64,000 nt of DNA from Triticum aestivum (lineage: Eukaryota; Streptophyta; Magnoliopsida; Poales; Poaceae): the NCBI RefSeq assembly GCF_018294505.1, contig NC_057809.1, positions 419,295,485 to 419,359,484 on the forward strand. The letters are read 5' to 3'. Position numbers and translations under genes: made by a program. Below are positions 1 to 10,802 of this stretch, in pieces (within the stretch, counting starts at the first letter, position 1; each line of letters begins with the position of its first letter). The notes beneath the pieces are model-generated. The model saw nothing but the letters and a program-made list of their open reading frames with translations. It ran no database searches and had not been told where the DNA came from.

Positions 1-225
1 AAATACATAGGGATCTAAATATGGCAAGACCCGTTGACTACAACCTCTCTCACAAGCATAACATGATCAAACCCAGAACTCTTGGAGTGTTAATCACATA
101 GTGATGTGAACTAGATCATTGAGTCTAGTAGACTCTTGGATGTTGGTCACATGGCGATGTGACCTGTGAGTGTTAATCACATGGCGATGTGAACTAGATT
201 ATTGACTCTAGTGCAAGTGGGAGAC
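1..225 (+). mobile_element. 3' end of the internal region of an Angela/BARE-type copia element
   Basis: Non-coding tail lying directly upstream of the 3' LTR. It holds three imperfect copies of a motif of about 50 bp (built on 'aatcacatggcgatgtgaac' and 'attgactctagt'), a pattern I recall from the 3' untranslated part of Angela/BARE elements. It ends in a polypurine tract, 'aagtgggagac' at 215-225, which primes plus-strand DNA synthesis. The coding part lies left of the window. Family name is from memory. Confidence 0.8.
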
Positions 226-1968
226 TGTTGGAAATATGCCCTAGAGGCAATAATAAATTGGTTATTATTATATTTCCTTGTTCATGATAATTGTTTATTA
301 TCCATGCTAGAATTGTATTGATAGGAAACTCAGATACATGTGTGGATACATAGACAACACCATGTCCCTAGTAAGCCTCTAGTTGACTAGCTCGTTGATC
401 AATAGATGGTTACGGTTTCCTGACCATGGACATTGGATGTCGTTGATAACGGGATCACATCATTAGGAGAATGATGTGATGGACCAGACCCAATCCTAAG
501 CCTAGCACAAGATCGTGTAGTTCGTTTGCTAAAGCTTTTCTAATGTCAAGTATCATTTCCTTAGACCATGAGATTGTGCAACTCCCGGATACTGTAGGAG
601 TTCTTTGGGTGTGCCAAACGTCACAACGTAACTAGGCGGCTATAAAGGTACACTACACGTATCTCCGAAAGTATCTGTTGGGTTGGCACGAATCGAGACT
701 GGGATTTGTCACTCCATGTAACGGAGAGGTATCTCTGGGACAACTCGGTAGGACATCATCATAATGTGCACAATGTGATCAAGGAGTTGATCACGGGATG
801 ATGTGTTACGGAATGAGTAAAGAGACTTGCCGGCAACGAGATTGAACAAGGTATCGGGATACCGACGATCGAATCTCGGGCAAGTATCGTACCGATGGAC
901 AAAGGGAATTGTATACGAGATTGATTGAATCCTCGACATCGTGGTTCATCCGATGAGATCATCGTGGAGCATGTGGGAACCAACATGGGTATCCAGATCC
1001 CGCTGTTGGTTATTGACCAGAGAGTTGTCTCGGCCATGTCTGCATGACTCCCGAACCCGTAGGGTCTACACACTTAAGGTTCGATGACGCTAGGGTTATA
1101 GGGAATAGATATATGTGGTTACCGAATGTTGTTCGGAGTCCCGGATGAGATCCCGGACGTCACGAGGAGTTCCAGAATGGTCTGGAGGTAAAGATTTATA
1201 TGTGGGAAGTCCTGTTTTGGTCGCCGGAAAAGTTTCGGGTTTTATCGGTAATGTACCGGGACCACCGGGAGGGTCCCGGTGGTCCACCAAGTGGGGCCAC
1301 TAGCCCCGGAGGGCTGCATGAGCCAAGTGTGGGAGGGTACCAGCCCCAGGTGGGCTGGTGCGCCCCCCACCAAGGCCCAAGGCGCAAGGAAGAGTGGAAG
1401 GGGGCAAACCCTAGGCTCAGATGGGCCTAAGGCCCACCTAGTGGTGCGCCCCTCTCTCCCCCCTTGGCCGCCACCCCTAGGGGTGGAAACCTAGGTGGGG
1501 GTGCAGCCCCTCCCCTCCCCCTATATATACTTGAGGTTTTGGGCAGCCCAACACACGATTCAGTCTCCCTGTTGGCGCAGCCCTACCCCTCTTCCTCCGC
1601 GTCTCTCGTAGTGCTTGGCGAAGCCCTGCTGGAGTCCCGCGCTCCTCCACCACCACCACGCCGTCGTGCTGCTGCTGGATGGAGTCTTCCCCAACCTCTC
1701 CTTCTCCCCTTGCTGGATCAAGGCGTAGGAGACATCACCGGGCTGTACATGTGTTGAACACGGAGGTGCCGTCCGTTCGGCACTAGGATCATCGGTGATT
1801 TGGATCACGACGAGTACGACTCCATCAACCCCATTCACTTGAACGCTTCCGCTTAGCAATCTACAAGGGTATGTAGATGCACTCTCCTTCCCTTCGTTGC
1901 TAGATTACTCCATAGATTGATCTTGGTGATGCGTAGAAAATTTTGAATTCCTGCTACGTTCCCCAACA
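226..1968 (+). mobile_element. 3' LTR of an Angela/BARE-type copia retrotransposon
   Basis: The LTR starts with TGTTGG and ends with CCAACA, a perfect 6-bp terminal inverted repeat, and is 1743 bp long. Its first 30 bases and its end ('ctacgttccccaaca') match the Angela/BARE/WIS LTR as I remember it. The polypurine tract abuts its left end, so this is the 3' LTR of a plus-strand element. The flanking bases at 1969-1973 (ccttt) should be one half of the target-site duplication; the other half would lie left of the window. Short open frames inside (for example 1115-1757) are not genes. Confidence 0.9.
1522..1529 (+). promoter_or_regulatory. TATA box of the Angela-type LTR
   Basis: The string 'tatatata' follows a C-rich stretch about 1.3 kb into the LTR, the usual place for the U3/R boundary of this family. 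In a 3' LTR it would drive transcription rightward, out of the element and into the antisense strand of the neighbouring ORF2. Confidence 0.6.
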
Positions 1969-2236
1969 CCTTTTGCTTCATGCCTGGCTTGATGGCAGCA
2001 GCAGTGCTATATTCCTTCTTAACCACTTTCTTCTTGGAAGTGGCCTCATCCTCAACTGCCACATAGTCTTCATCCTCAGGCTCTGAAGTTTTCTTCTTCC
2101 TTGTTCTGGTGGCAGCTTTGGGCAAGTTGCTGGGAGTGCTCCTGCTACCATCATCTGAACTGCTAGAGGGACTAGTGCCCTCACTCAGGTGAACCTGCTC
2201 CTCTGACCTGTTCTGGTTGTCACTCTGATCAGACAT
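1969..2236 (-). pseudogene. ORF2 (env-like position) N-terminal fragment, cut by the Angela-type LTR
   Basis: The frame starts at an ATG at 2236 and stays open until it runs into the LTR border at 1968. The visible ~89 residues are rich in Ser, Glu and Lys and look disordered, with a stretch of basic residues ('TRTRKKKTSEPEDEDY') that could serve nuclear import. No known domain is visible. It sits where Sireviruses carry an extra ORF after pol. It lies downstream of a GC-rich leader and a TATA box at 2881-2888, so it probably had its own transcript. Function unknown; the C-terminal part is outside the window. Confidence 0.6.
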
Positions 2237-2386
2237 ATTGCAAAAAGTGACAGCAGACCCTGTGAATAGATATAGATGAGATAGAGTGGATGGGCATCAC
2301 AAAATGCAGAGGTTTTTGCAAGAGAATGAGTCAAAAACTTAGTTTTAGTTTTCCACAGAAAGCTTTTCAGATCAACCAATTTGTAA

Positions 2387-3110
2387 GCTCGGTGATACCG
2401 AAGCGGCTGTTGGAACCTAAACTAGTGAACTCGGTCAGGCGAGTCACAGTTCGGTGGCACCGAGACTGCTAGGGTTTCACAAAGTCCTAAACTCGGTCAC
2501 ACCAATTTGCAATTCTCGATCAGACCAAAAATTACATGTGCAATGGCCTGAGCCGAATCGGTGGTACCGAGTTCCACAACTCGGTGGGTCCGAGATGGTT
2601 TCGGCGGAAACCTAACCCTAAATTTTCAATTCAACTATAATCTACGGAGTGTTTTGACTGGATAAGATTGTTTCAATCGTGGTAAGAATCATAATGAACA
2701 CAATGTGCTAGGAATCAGACGGGGATAGCACTGTGATCGAGTCCATACCCTAGTTCGGCGATGAACTCGCTACGGCGGCAACGGCGGGGAGGAGGAGGAC
2801 GATCCGGAGACCCAGGAGGCAGAGCAAGCTATGCGCGGGCGAAAGGGTTTCGGAGAAATTTCCAAAATTTTGCCCGTGAGTATATATAGCCCGACCCTGT
2901 CGGTGTGACCGAGTGGAACAACTCGGTGGCACCGAGATTCATAACTGCAAGCAGTTACTGAAACTCGATGTGACCGAAAGGTTCAAATCGGTTGCACCGA
3001 GATTGAGAACCTAGATCGACTTAGTGATCTCGGTATGACCGAAATGGATGAATCGGTCAGACCGAAACACACAAAGAAGTTTTGGAAGTTTAAGTCTATG
3101 ACGAATCGGG
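2387..3110 (-). repeat. Cluster of CGGT-n-ACCG imperfect palindromes around the ORF2 promoter
   Basis: About a dozen copies of a short inverted motif, such as 'tcggtggcaccgag', 'ctcggtgtgaccgag' and 'atcggtcagaccgaaa', flank the TATA box at 2881-2888. The same motif family fills the U3 part of this element's LTR at 7053-7520. Palindromic CpG-rich motifs in LTRs and near the extra ORF have been described for maize Sireviruses, so this supports the assignment. Confidence 0.75.
2881..2888 (-). promoter_or_regulatory. Probable internal TATA box for ORF2
   Basis: 'TATATATA' read leftward is followed by a GC-rich leader (about 2850-2750). After that come a GT-rich donor-like site near 2750 and an AT-rich, intron-like stretch ending just before the ORF2 ATG at 2236. 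The layout TATA, GC-rich leader, intron-like spacer and ATG matches a plant pol II promoter with a leader intron. It repeats the arrangement seen before ORF2 of the copia element at 34971-49530. Confidence 0.45.
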
Positions 3111-4011
3111 GACTCCGAGTGCTCCTCACATAGAGTGGTTCGAATCTGACTTGATCAAATTTTGTGATGTAGCATGAATAGAGTTTGAGACGAGAAAAGC
3201 ATAGATAGCTAGAGAGGGTTCTTAGGCATTCTTGTCCATCCACTTGGCAAAAGAAAAGAAAACCAATCAATCAAAACAACAAGTGGATGTCCTCGAATGA
3301 GTAAAATATGCAATCAACATGCTCACACAATAAAATGGCAATTGAAATATGTGGCAAAGCATGCACAACCAATTCTAGCATCTATCAAACAATTGGCGAT
3401 GACTAGGTCATCTATATATGAGTATATTGACATAGGAGTCAAATGAGAACATTTGATCATAGGTCATACTCATCGTTTAAGCATAAGTGGGGTTACCACT
3501 TTTACATGTTGTGTTCACACCATTAGAGTTGCTTTAGCTCAATTCTTAGAGTAAAGCTCCCCCTAGATGTGAGATCCCCCTAAGAGGGATGAACTAACCT
3601 TGGGTTTTGTCGATGATGACTTCATGTAGATGTTGAAGATGTGGATGCTCAATGTTGATGTAGATCATTTGAAGCTATCCATTGGAGTGAGTTGCACTTT
3701 CAATACCTACACGGGTTAGTCCCACAAGGAACAAACAAGGATATCCATAGACATAAAGTGATGCACACACAAGATGATGTCTATGAAAGCTTTTAGGTTA
3801 CCTTGTCCCTTGTCTTACCAACAAGAGGGTTTGTGACTCCTTGAACTAGTGCAAGATGTGGAAGTTGATTGCACTTGTTCTTGCCAAGATGATAAGAGTG
3901 AAGTATGTTGGCGGAGTCACCCTCAAGAACTCTCTAGTTCTTCTTCTTCGGGATCCACACCATCTTGATGGGAATCCTCGGTGTTGTAGTTGTACTTGAT
4001 GAAGTGGAACT

Positions 4012-6120
4012 TCAAGTAGTCTTGGGAACCCACTTGACCAAGGCCTTAGGAGCTTCTTCAAATGCATCAATTTCCTCTTGAAGCTTGTCCTTGCCTTTTT
4101 GCTTGTGGTCTTGTGGTGGAAGATCATCTTGAGCTTGTGTCCCTTTGAGAGAAGTAGGATCATACTTCTCTTGTTGAGGAACAAACTTCGTCTTGGGGTA
4201 TTGATCTTCTTCCCACTCAACTCCATTGGCATTGAACTTCCGTTCAAAACCAACACCTTGATTCTTCCGATGCCTTCCTTGCTTGCGTACAATTTCCTCG
4301 AATTGCTTACTTCCGGCAAGGCTCTTGTAAACACCTTTCTCTATAATTCCCTTCAATAAGCTATTTTCTTGCTCAAGTGTAACTTGGCTAAGAGAATCAT
4401 TAGTGGAATCAAGAGAACTACTAGAAGCAACAATATTGGATTTAGCATGATTATTGTTACTACTAGAGGAAGAATCTTTCTTGTTCTTGTTACTAGACTT
4501 GACTTGAGGCATGTAAGTGGATAAGAGTAAATGCTTGGCAATGTAAGAAGAAATTTTCTTACGAAGATCATCATTGATTGCTTTTAAGAACTCATGCTCT
4601 TGCTCAAGGTTGAGCTTTTCAAAGCACAATTTCTCATGAGTCCTTAAAAGTGCTCGATGATCTCCTAGGATAGTTTCATGAGCTAACTTAAGAGTGTTTA
4701 GTTCTTTAGTTAGAGACTCAATCTTCTCCTTATCATTGTCATTCATTTTATCTTGATTAGAATGATTAATTGACGTTTCATCATAGTATTCATCACTAGA
4801 GTTGTCAACAAGTAAATCATCATCACCTAACAAGTCATCTTCATCACTATTGAAATCAACATACTCGGGGTGTGATACCTTTGAGCCTTTAGCCATGAAG
4901 CATGTTCCAACTCCTTCATTTGGTGAGTCAAATATGTCGTAGGAGTTGGTTGTCACAAGTGCTAGACCGGCAACACCTTCATCTTGAGTATATTCGGAGT
5001 CGGAGTGATAGCTTCTCTCGGAGTGGTTGTCGGAGTCGGAGCCGGATATCCATTCACCAACATGAGCTTGATGTCTTCGTTTTGTGTAGCTCCTTGATGA
5101 CTTGTCCTTTCTTTCCGAATCCTTGCTTCTCCGTGAGGGTCTTCGTTCATAATGATCATCTCTACTCCTTCTTTCTCTAGATGGCGATTCTTCTCTTCTA
5201 CTTCTTCTCTTGGGAGAATCTTCTCTTCTCTTGTAGGGGGCCGTACACTCATTGGAATAGTGTCCGGGCCTTCCACAATTGTAGCAATTTCGCTCTTGAC
5301 TAGAAGATCTTTTGTCATTGTAGGACCTTGACTTGGAGCTTCTCTCTTTTCTTCCACTCTTGTAGAACTTGTTGAAGTTCTTCACCATTAAGCTCAATTC
5401 TTCATTGAAGGTTTGTTTCTCACTCGATGATGTGGGGGCTTCACATGAGGCTTTGTAAGCACCACTTGATTTGTTGTGAAGTTCCTATTTATCCTTGAGT
5501 GACATCTCATGAGCAACAATTCTTCCGATGACTTCCGTTGGCTTGAGATCTTTGTAATTTGGCATCATTTGGATCAATGTGCACACGGTATCATGTTTTC
5601 CATCCAAGGCTCTTAGGATCTTCTTGATGATGAATCTATCGGTCATCTCTTCACTCCCTAAGCCGGCAATCTCATTTGTGATAAGAGCAAGCCTAGAGTA
5701 CATTTCAGAGACACCTTCACCATACTTCATTTTGAACTTGTCAAGTTGACTTTGAAGCACATCCAATTTGGATTCCTTGACAGAGTCGGCACCTTCGTGC
5801 ATATCAATCAAAGTATCCCAAATTTCCTTTGCATTCTCAAGACGGCTGATTTTGTTGAATTCTTCGGGGCACAATCCGTTGAAGAGGATATCACAAGCTT
5901 GAGCGTTGTATTGAAGCATCTTCAACTCTTCCGCGGTAGCTTCACGGTTCGGTTCTTTCCCATCAAAGAATTCACCTTGCAAGCCAATACACACAATAGC
6001 CCAAACAAAGGGGTTATGTCCAAGAATATGCATTTTCAAACTAGCAAATTAGTGCCATCAAAGTAAGGACCTCTATGGTGATAATTTCCCTCGCTAGATG
6101 CATACTCTCCTAGGTTGTGA
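4012..6120 (-). pseudogene. gag of the Sirevirus-like element, broken
   Basis: This would be the nucleocapsid polyprotein of the element. The N-terminal part contains the UBN2-type gag region of plant copia elements (6039-5485). The C-terminal frame (5397-4012) has a CCHC zinc knuckle 'CYNCGRPGHYSNEC' about 36 residues in. It is followed by an Arg/Ser-rich stretch, an acidic region, a coiled-coil segment, and a C-terminus ending 'KWVPKTT', typical of Sirevirus gag. Both parts are in one frame, split by a TAG at 5485-5487 where relatives have Glu. A second lesion near 6045-6050 removes one base and shifts the frame in a conserved N-terminal motif ('RGPYFDGTN' is in the other frame). The true start codon was not identified. 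Confidence 0.8.
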
Positions 6121-6174
6121 AACCAAGGCTATGACCACCAAAAGCTATGGAAATCAAAGCAAATGGAGACCAAA

Positions 6175-6186
6175 GCTCTCATACCA
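6175..6186 (-). other. Primer binding site, initiator tRNA-Met type
   Basis: Read leftward the site is TGGTATGAGAGC, one mismatch from the plant copia standard TGGTATCAGAGC, two bases after the LTR end. It proves that the LTR at 6189-7876 is the 5' LTR. Confidence 0.85.
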
Positions 6187-7005
6187 CTTGTAGGATCGAA
6201 AGTATGTCTAGAGGGGGGTGATTAGACTACTTGACCAAATAAAAATCTAGCCTTTTCCCAATTTTAGTTCTTGGTAGATTTTAGCTATCTTAGCACAAGT
6301 CAAGCAATCTCCACACAATTCAAGCAAGCATGCAAAATAGTATATGAGCAGCGGAAAGTAAAGCATGCAACTTGCAAGAATGTAAAGGGAAGGGTTTGGA
6401 GGATTCAAACGCAATTGGAGACATGGATGTTTTTGTCGTGGTTCCGATAGGTGGTGCTATCGTACATCCATGTTGATGGAGACTTCAAGCAACGGAGGGT
6501 AACAGTTGCGCGAGTCCACGGAGGGCTCCACCCATGAAGGGTCCACGAAGAAGCAACCTTGTCTATTCCATCACGGCCGTCGCCCATGAAGGACTTGCCT
6601 CACTAGCGGTAGATCTTCACGAAGTAGGCGATCTCCTTGCCCTTACAAACTCCTTGTCTCAACTCCACAATCTTGTCGGAGGATCCCAAGTGACAACTAG
6701 CCAATCTAGGAGACACCACTCTCCAAGAAGTAACAAATGGTGTGTTGATGATGAACTCCTTGCTCTTGTGCTTCAAATGATAGTCTCCCCAACACTCAAC
6801 TCTCTCTCATAGGATTTGGATTTGGTGGAAAGAAGATTTGAGTGGAAAGCAACTTGGGGAAGGCTAGAGATAAAGATTCATATGGTTGGAATGGAATATC
6901 TTGACCTCAACACAAGTGTAGGTGGTTCTCTCTCAGAAAATGTGTATTGGAAGTGTATGTATGTTCTGATGGCTCTCTCCTCAAATGAAGAGTGGGTGGA
7001 GGGGG

Positions 7006-7013
7006 TATATATA
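7006..7013 (-). promoter_or_regulatory. TATA box of the Sirevirus-like LTR
   Basis: 'TATATATA' on the minus strand, about 860 bp into the LTR, immediately downstream of the palindrome cluster. Confidence 0.6.
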
Positions 7014-7052
7014 GTCTCCACACAAAATCTAACCGTTACACACAATTTGCTA

Positions 7053-7520
7053 CACTCGGTGGGACCGAATGGTTAAACTCGGTCGGACTGATTCAGCAAA
7101 CCTAGTGACCGTTAGGTTTTTCGGTGGGACTGAGATGCAACTCGGTAGGACCGATATGGTTAGGGTTAGGGCATAACGTAATCTTGGTGTGATTGATTAC
7201 ACAAACTCGATGGGACCATTTTTGGTAATAAGCTAACCAGAGAGTTGGTCAGGAAAACTCGGTGGGAACGATTCGCTCATCTCGGTGAGACCGAAGTGTT
7301 ACAAAAGGGAAACAGAGAGTTTACATTGCAATCTCGGTGGGACCGATCGCTCATCTCGGTAAGACCGAAACGTTACGAAGGGAAACAGAGAGATTACAAT
7401 CCCATCTCGGTGAGACCGAGATCCCTATCGATGAGACCGATTTGCCTAGGGTTTGTGGCAGTGGCTATGACATTTGAAATTCGGTGGCGCCGGATAGAAA
7501 GAATCGGTGGGGCCGAGTTT
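7053..7520 (-). repeat. Palindrome cluster in the U3 region of the LTR
   Basis: About 13 imperfect copies of CTCGGTGGGACCGAG-like motifs (for example at 7056, 7262, 7332, 7407 and 7501), spaced about 20-60 bp. Each is self-complementary and carries CpG sites. They lie directly upstream of the LTR TATA box. Confidence 0.8.
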
Positions 7521-7876
7521 GAGTTTTGGTTTAGGTCATATGTGGATGTGGGAAGGTAGTTGAGGATTTTGGAGCATATCACTAAGCATTTTGAGCAAGC
7601 AAGCCATTAAGCATAACCTCATCCCTCCTTGGTAGTATTGGCTTTTCCTATAGACTCAATGTGATCTTGGATCACTAAAATATAAAATGTAGAGTCTTGA
7701 GCTTCAAGCTTGAGACAAACTTTTTGTCCTTAGAATTTTGAGGGATCCACTTTCCTCATCCATGCCATGCCATTCATTGAGCTTTTCCTGAAATATTAAT
7801 CTTGGAATAATGTTAGCTCAATGAGCTATATGTTGTTAGGAATTACCAAAACCACCCAGGGATAGTTGCACTTTCA

Positions 7877-8312
7877 CCGGACTATATCCTTTGGCCAGAC
7901 TGTTGGGCTATGAAGATACAAGATTGAAGACTTCGTCCCGTGTCCGGGTGGTACTCTCCTTTGCGTGGAAGGCAAGCTTGGCACTTCAGATATGTAGATC
8001 TCCTCCCTTGTAACCAACTCTGTGTTACCCTAGCCCCCTCCGGTCTCTATATAAACCGGAGGGTTTAGTCCGTAGGACAACAACAATCATAATCATAAGC
8101 TAGCTTCTAGGGTTTAGCCTCTATGATCTCGTGGTAGATCAACTCTTGTAATACTCATATCATCAAGATCAATCAAGCAGGAAGTAGGGTATTACCTCCA
8201 TCGAGAGGTCCCGAACCTGGGTAAACATTGTGTCCCCCGCCTCCTGTTACCATCCGCCTTCGATGCACAGTTCGGGACCCCTACCCAAGATCCACCGGTT
8301 TTGACACCGACA
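7877..8312 (+). mobile_element. Gypsy LTR fragment, interrupted at its left end
   Basis: This is the 3' part of a plus-oriented gypsy LTR. It has a TATA box 'tatataaa' at 8048-8055, a pyrimidine- and CAA-rich leader, and the end 'ttttgacaccgaca' at 8312. I recognise the sequence as a very common Triticeae gypsy LTR (Fatima/Wham/Sabrina-like group) but cannot assign the family. No primer binding site follows, so it is either a solo LTR or a 3' LTR. Its left part was displaced by the Sirevirus-like insertion. Confidence 0.7.
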
Positions 8313-10802
8313 CTACCTACAAACCCCAAAACTAGTTGCAATTCCTGGATAGAGATCATGTTGATTAATAAGTCGAGAGGGGTCGAGTTATCGGAACCCA
8401 ATGTGTGGTAGTAACTGTTCATGGATCACAAACACAGAATTTAGTTCCTGAGAACGGCTTCAATGAGACAACCCACCATGTACTCCTACATGGCCTCTCA
8501 CCAATACCTTTACCAAATCATGTTCATGCACTTAGCTCACAACAGTAGGACATGTTCACACACCTCTAATTCATCCCCGATGAATCAGACCTGACTCAAC
8601 TCTAGGCAATAGCAGGCATGACAAACAAGCATGAATGAGTAGGCACATCAGGGCTCAAACAACTCCTACTCATGCTAGTGGGTTTCATCTATTTACTGTG
8701 GCAATGACAGGTCATGCAGAGGAACGGGGTTCAGCTACCGCAACATGTAACAGTTGAAACAGTGTTGTCCTAATGTAGTAAAAGCAAGTAGGAGCGAGAG
8801 AGTGGGATTGTATCAGAATGAACAAGGGGGTTTTGTTTGCCTGACACTTTTGAAGATAGTATAGCTCTTCATTAGTGTCATCGATCACGTCGTCGGAAAC
8901 ATCATCTACTCAGAGGAAACAACCACGGGCAAACACAAAAGGAACCATAATCAATGCAATTCACATTCATATGAATGATATGTCATATTAAAGTATTGAA
9001 TTGACCTAGTGCAACAGTTAGTCATACTCATTGAAGTGGAATTCAAACCTATAGCAAATTCCAACTCCAAAACTTATTACCATTTATTCCATAATCATGA
9101 ATTGTCCTATTCAGTGAGTTTAACTTGTTCAAACATGCATGGAAATGTAATATTCAGATTCTTTGGATCTTTCTGATCATATTTCATATATAAATTATTT
9201 GATTTGGAGATACGGTTGATTTTCTATGAATTTTAGAAGTTTTGGATATTTTCTGAAATAAATAAATCATTTCTAATTTATTTAAAATCCCAGAAAGCAT
9301 TTACTGGTCAACATGACGTCAGGCTGAGGTCAACAGGTCAATGGGGCACGGTCCAGGTCAAACCTGACGGGTGGGGTCCACTGGTCAGTGTCACATAGCT
9401 GGCCAGTGTCACAGACAAGTGGGCCTAGTCAACAGCCACGTCAGCATGGTCAACTCTGGCATGTGGGTCCTGCTGGGTTTTAAACTAATCTAAACAAAAA
9501 CAAAATTGGGTTTAATTACGATGTGGGCCCATGTGTCAGTGAGCATGTGGGTTAGTTAATGGCCTCATTAGCCGCTAATGATGACGCCACGTCGGCATGG
9601 CTGGGGTTAGGCCATCGGCGACCTTCCGGCGCGACAGAGTCCACTCGGGACGGTGCTACAGGGGGCGGCTGGGCGAGCGAAGGGCGCCGGGAGGAGGCCC
9701 TCACTCGCGCGCATCCAACGGTGGCCATGGGGATGCCGGGGACGGCGTGTAGCGGCGGCGGTGGCGAGCATATGCAGCGGCGGAGCTTCCGCGTCCGTGC
9801 AACTACGACCTAGAGGACGCGGAGAGGCCGGGGAAGAGGGGGAGTCGAAGCAGGCGCTCACAGGGAGGCGGCAGGGTAGCTCAAGGGCTCGGGGACGCTC
9901 CAGTTGCCGCGGATCGACGGTGATGGTCGGCGTTGCCGATGCTTGAAGACGAGGAAGATGCCAGTGATGCAGGGCATCCGGCGATGCTTGGCTTGGTGAG
10001 GAGGTCGAGGATGGAGCGGCGGAGCTCGTGGTCAGCTCAAAAGGTCAAGGGGGAGGCAGTGGATGCGGTGGTGGCGAGTGGCGGCACGGCCATGGCGGCC
10101 TCGGCCATGAGATGGGGATCGAGGGAGAGAGGGGGAAAATGAGCAAAGGAAGAGGGAGAAAGTCCAGGGCGTCCAGGCGTTTCCACGATGCAAGGCGAGG
10201 ACGCAGGAGGTGTTGACAACACGATGCAGGAGGTGGCCGCTCGGCGCGTGCGCTCGCTGTCCTGCCTCTGCCTACTGGCAAAGGTAGCGGACGACTGGCG
10301 GCGGCCAACTAGGCTGGGCCGACCAGGTAAGCAGGAGCAGGTAGGTCCTTCTCTCACTCTCTTTTCTAATTCTTTTTGTTTTCTATTTTTTGAAGTTTGA
10401 TTTGATTTGATTTAAAATATCAAATCATTTTAGTAGCTTCTAAAAAGATTTATGTGGCTTGATACTAAATATTCAAAGCCACTCATAGGTTCTCAGGGTT
10501 ATCAGATTTATATTGTATACATAGAAAATATAATTCCAGTTCAAATAATTATAGATTTAATTCAAAGTCCCAAAATAATCATTTCTGAGATTCCAAAAAT
10601 ATTGGTTTGGGTTTTAGCTCTTGCCAATATTTTCAGAGATTAGCAGGAACATTTTCTTGGGCTCATTTGAAAAGATTTTAATGTTGATCATTTTAAAATG
10701 TTTCCGAGGCTTTGAAAATTCCCTCAATTCAAGTTCCTTGAAATTAAAATGATGCATGGATGCTTGATGCAACTAATACACTCAGGTATTCTAGGGCTGT
10801 GA
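8313..10802 (-). mobile_element. 3' LTR (partial) of a long-LTR gypsy element
   Basis: Read leftward from 10802 the LTR begins TGTCACAGCCCTAGAATACC, directly after a purine-rich tract (TTTAGTGGGGGTGAGT at 10803-10818). Its other end is missing. The sequence changes from AT-rich (10360-10800) through a GC-rich block (9560-10330) to a zone with several TTGAC cores and one TGACGTCA (9307-9453). Positions 8451-8511 match 15251-15310 closely, tying it to the 5' LTR. The exact left border at 8313 is assumed from the end of the neighbouring LTR. Open frames in the GC-rich block are not supported as genes. Confidence 0.6.
9307..9453 (-). promoter_or_regulatory. Cluster of W-box cores and one TGACGTCA site within the LTR
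   Basis: Six TTGAC cores on the minus strand (complement at 9307, 9329, 9337, 9357, 9428 and 9449) and a perfect bZIP palindrome at 9314-9321 lie within 147 bp. WRKY factors bind TTGAC-containing W-boxes. Binding is not shown; only the motif density is seen. Confidence 0.35.

Larger units (their letters stand above)
1969..7876 (-). mobile_element. Sirevirus-like copia element lacking pol, minus strand, truncated by the Angela-type insertion
   Basis: In minus-strand order it has a 5' LTR (7876-6189), a tRNA-Met-type primer site (6175-6186), a gag pseudogene (about 6120-4012), a non-coding spacer with palindromes and a TATA box, and the start of a second gene (2236-1969). No integrase, reverse transcriptase or RNase H lies between gag and ORF2; only about 1.8 kb separates them. 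The rest of ORF2 and the 3' LTR must lie beyond the Angela-type insertion, left of the window. A gag with a zinc knuckle plus a later extra gene is the Sirevirus layout. TSD half at 7877-7881 is ccgga. Confidence 0.75.
6189..7876 (-). mobile_element. 5' LTR of the Sirevirus-like element
   Basis: On the minus strand it runs TGAAAGTGCAACTATCCC ... CTTTCGATCCTACA, 1688 bp. A TATA box lies at 7006-7013, and palindromic CGGT/ACCG motifs fill the 450 bp upstream of it. The ends are TG and CA. The left end abuts the primer binding site and the right end abuts a gypsy LTR fragment, which it interrupts. Confidence 0.85.

Noticed and set aside
1096..1859. Open frames of 60-100 codons in the Angela-type LTR
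   Set aside because: They lie across the LTR promoter, in conflicting frames, with no domain.
3846..4334. 162-codon frame overlapping the gag C-terminus
   Set aside because: It overlaps the well-supported gag frame and shows no family features.
9559..10400. Several overlapping Ala/Arg/Gly-rich open frames in a GC-rich block
   Set aside because: The frames overlap on both strands inside a gypsy LTR. High GC alone removes stops.
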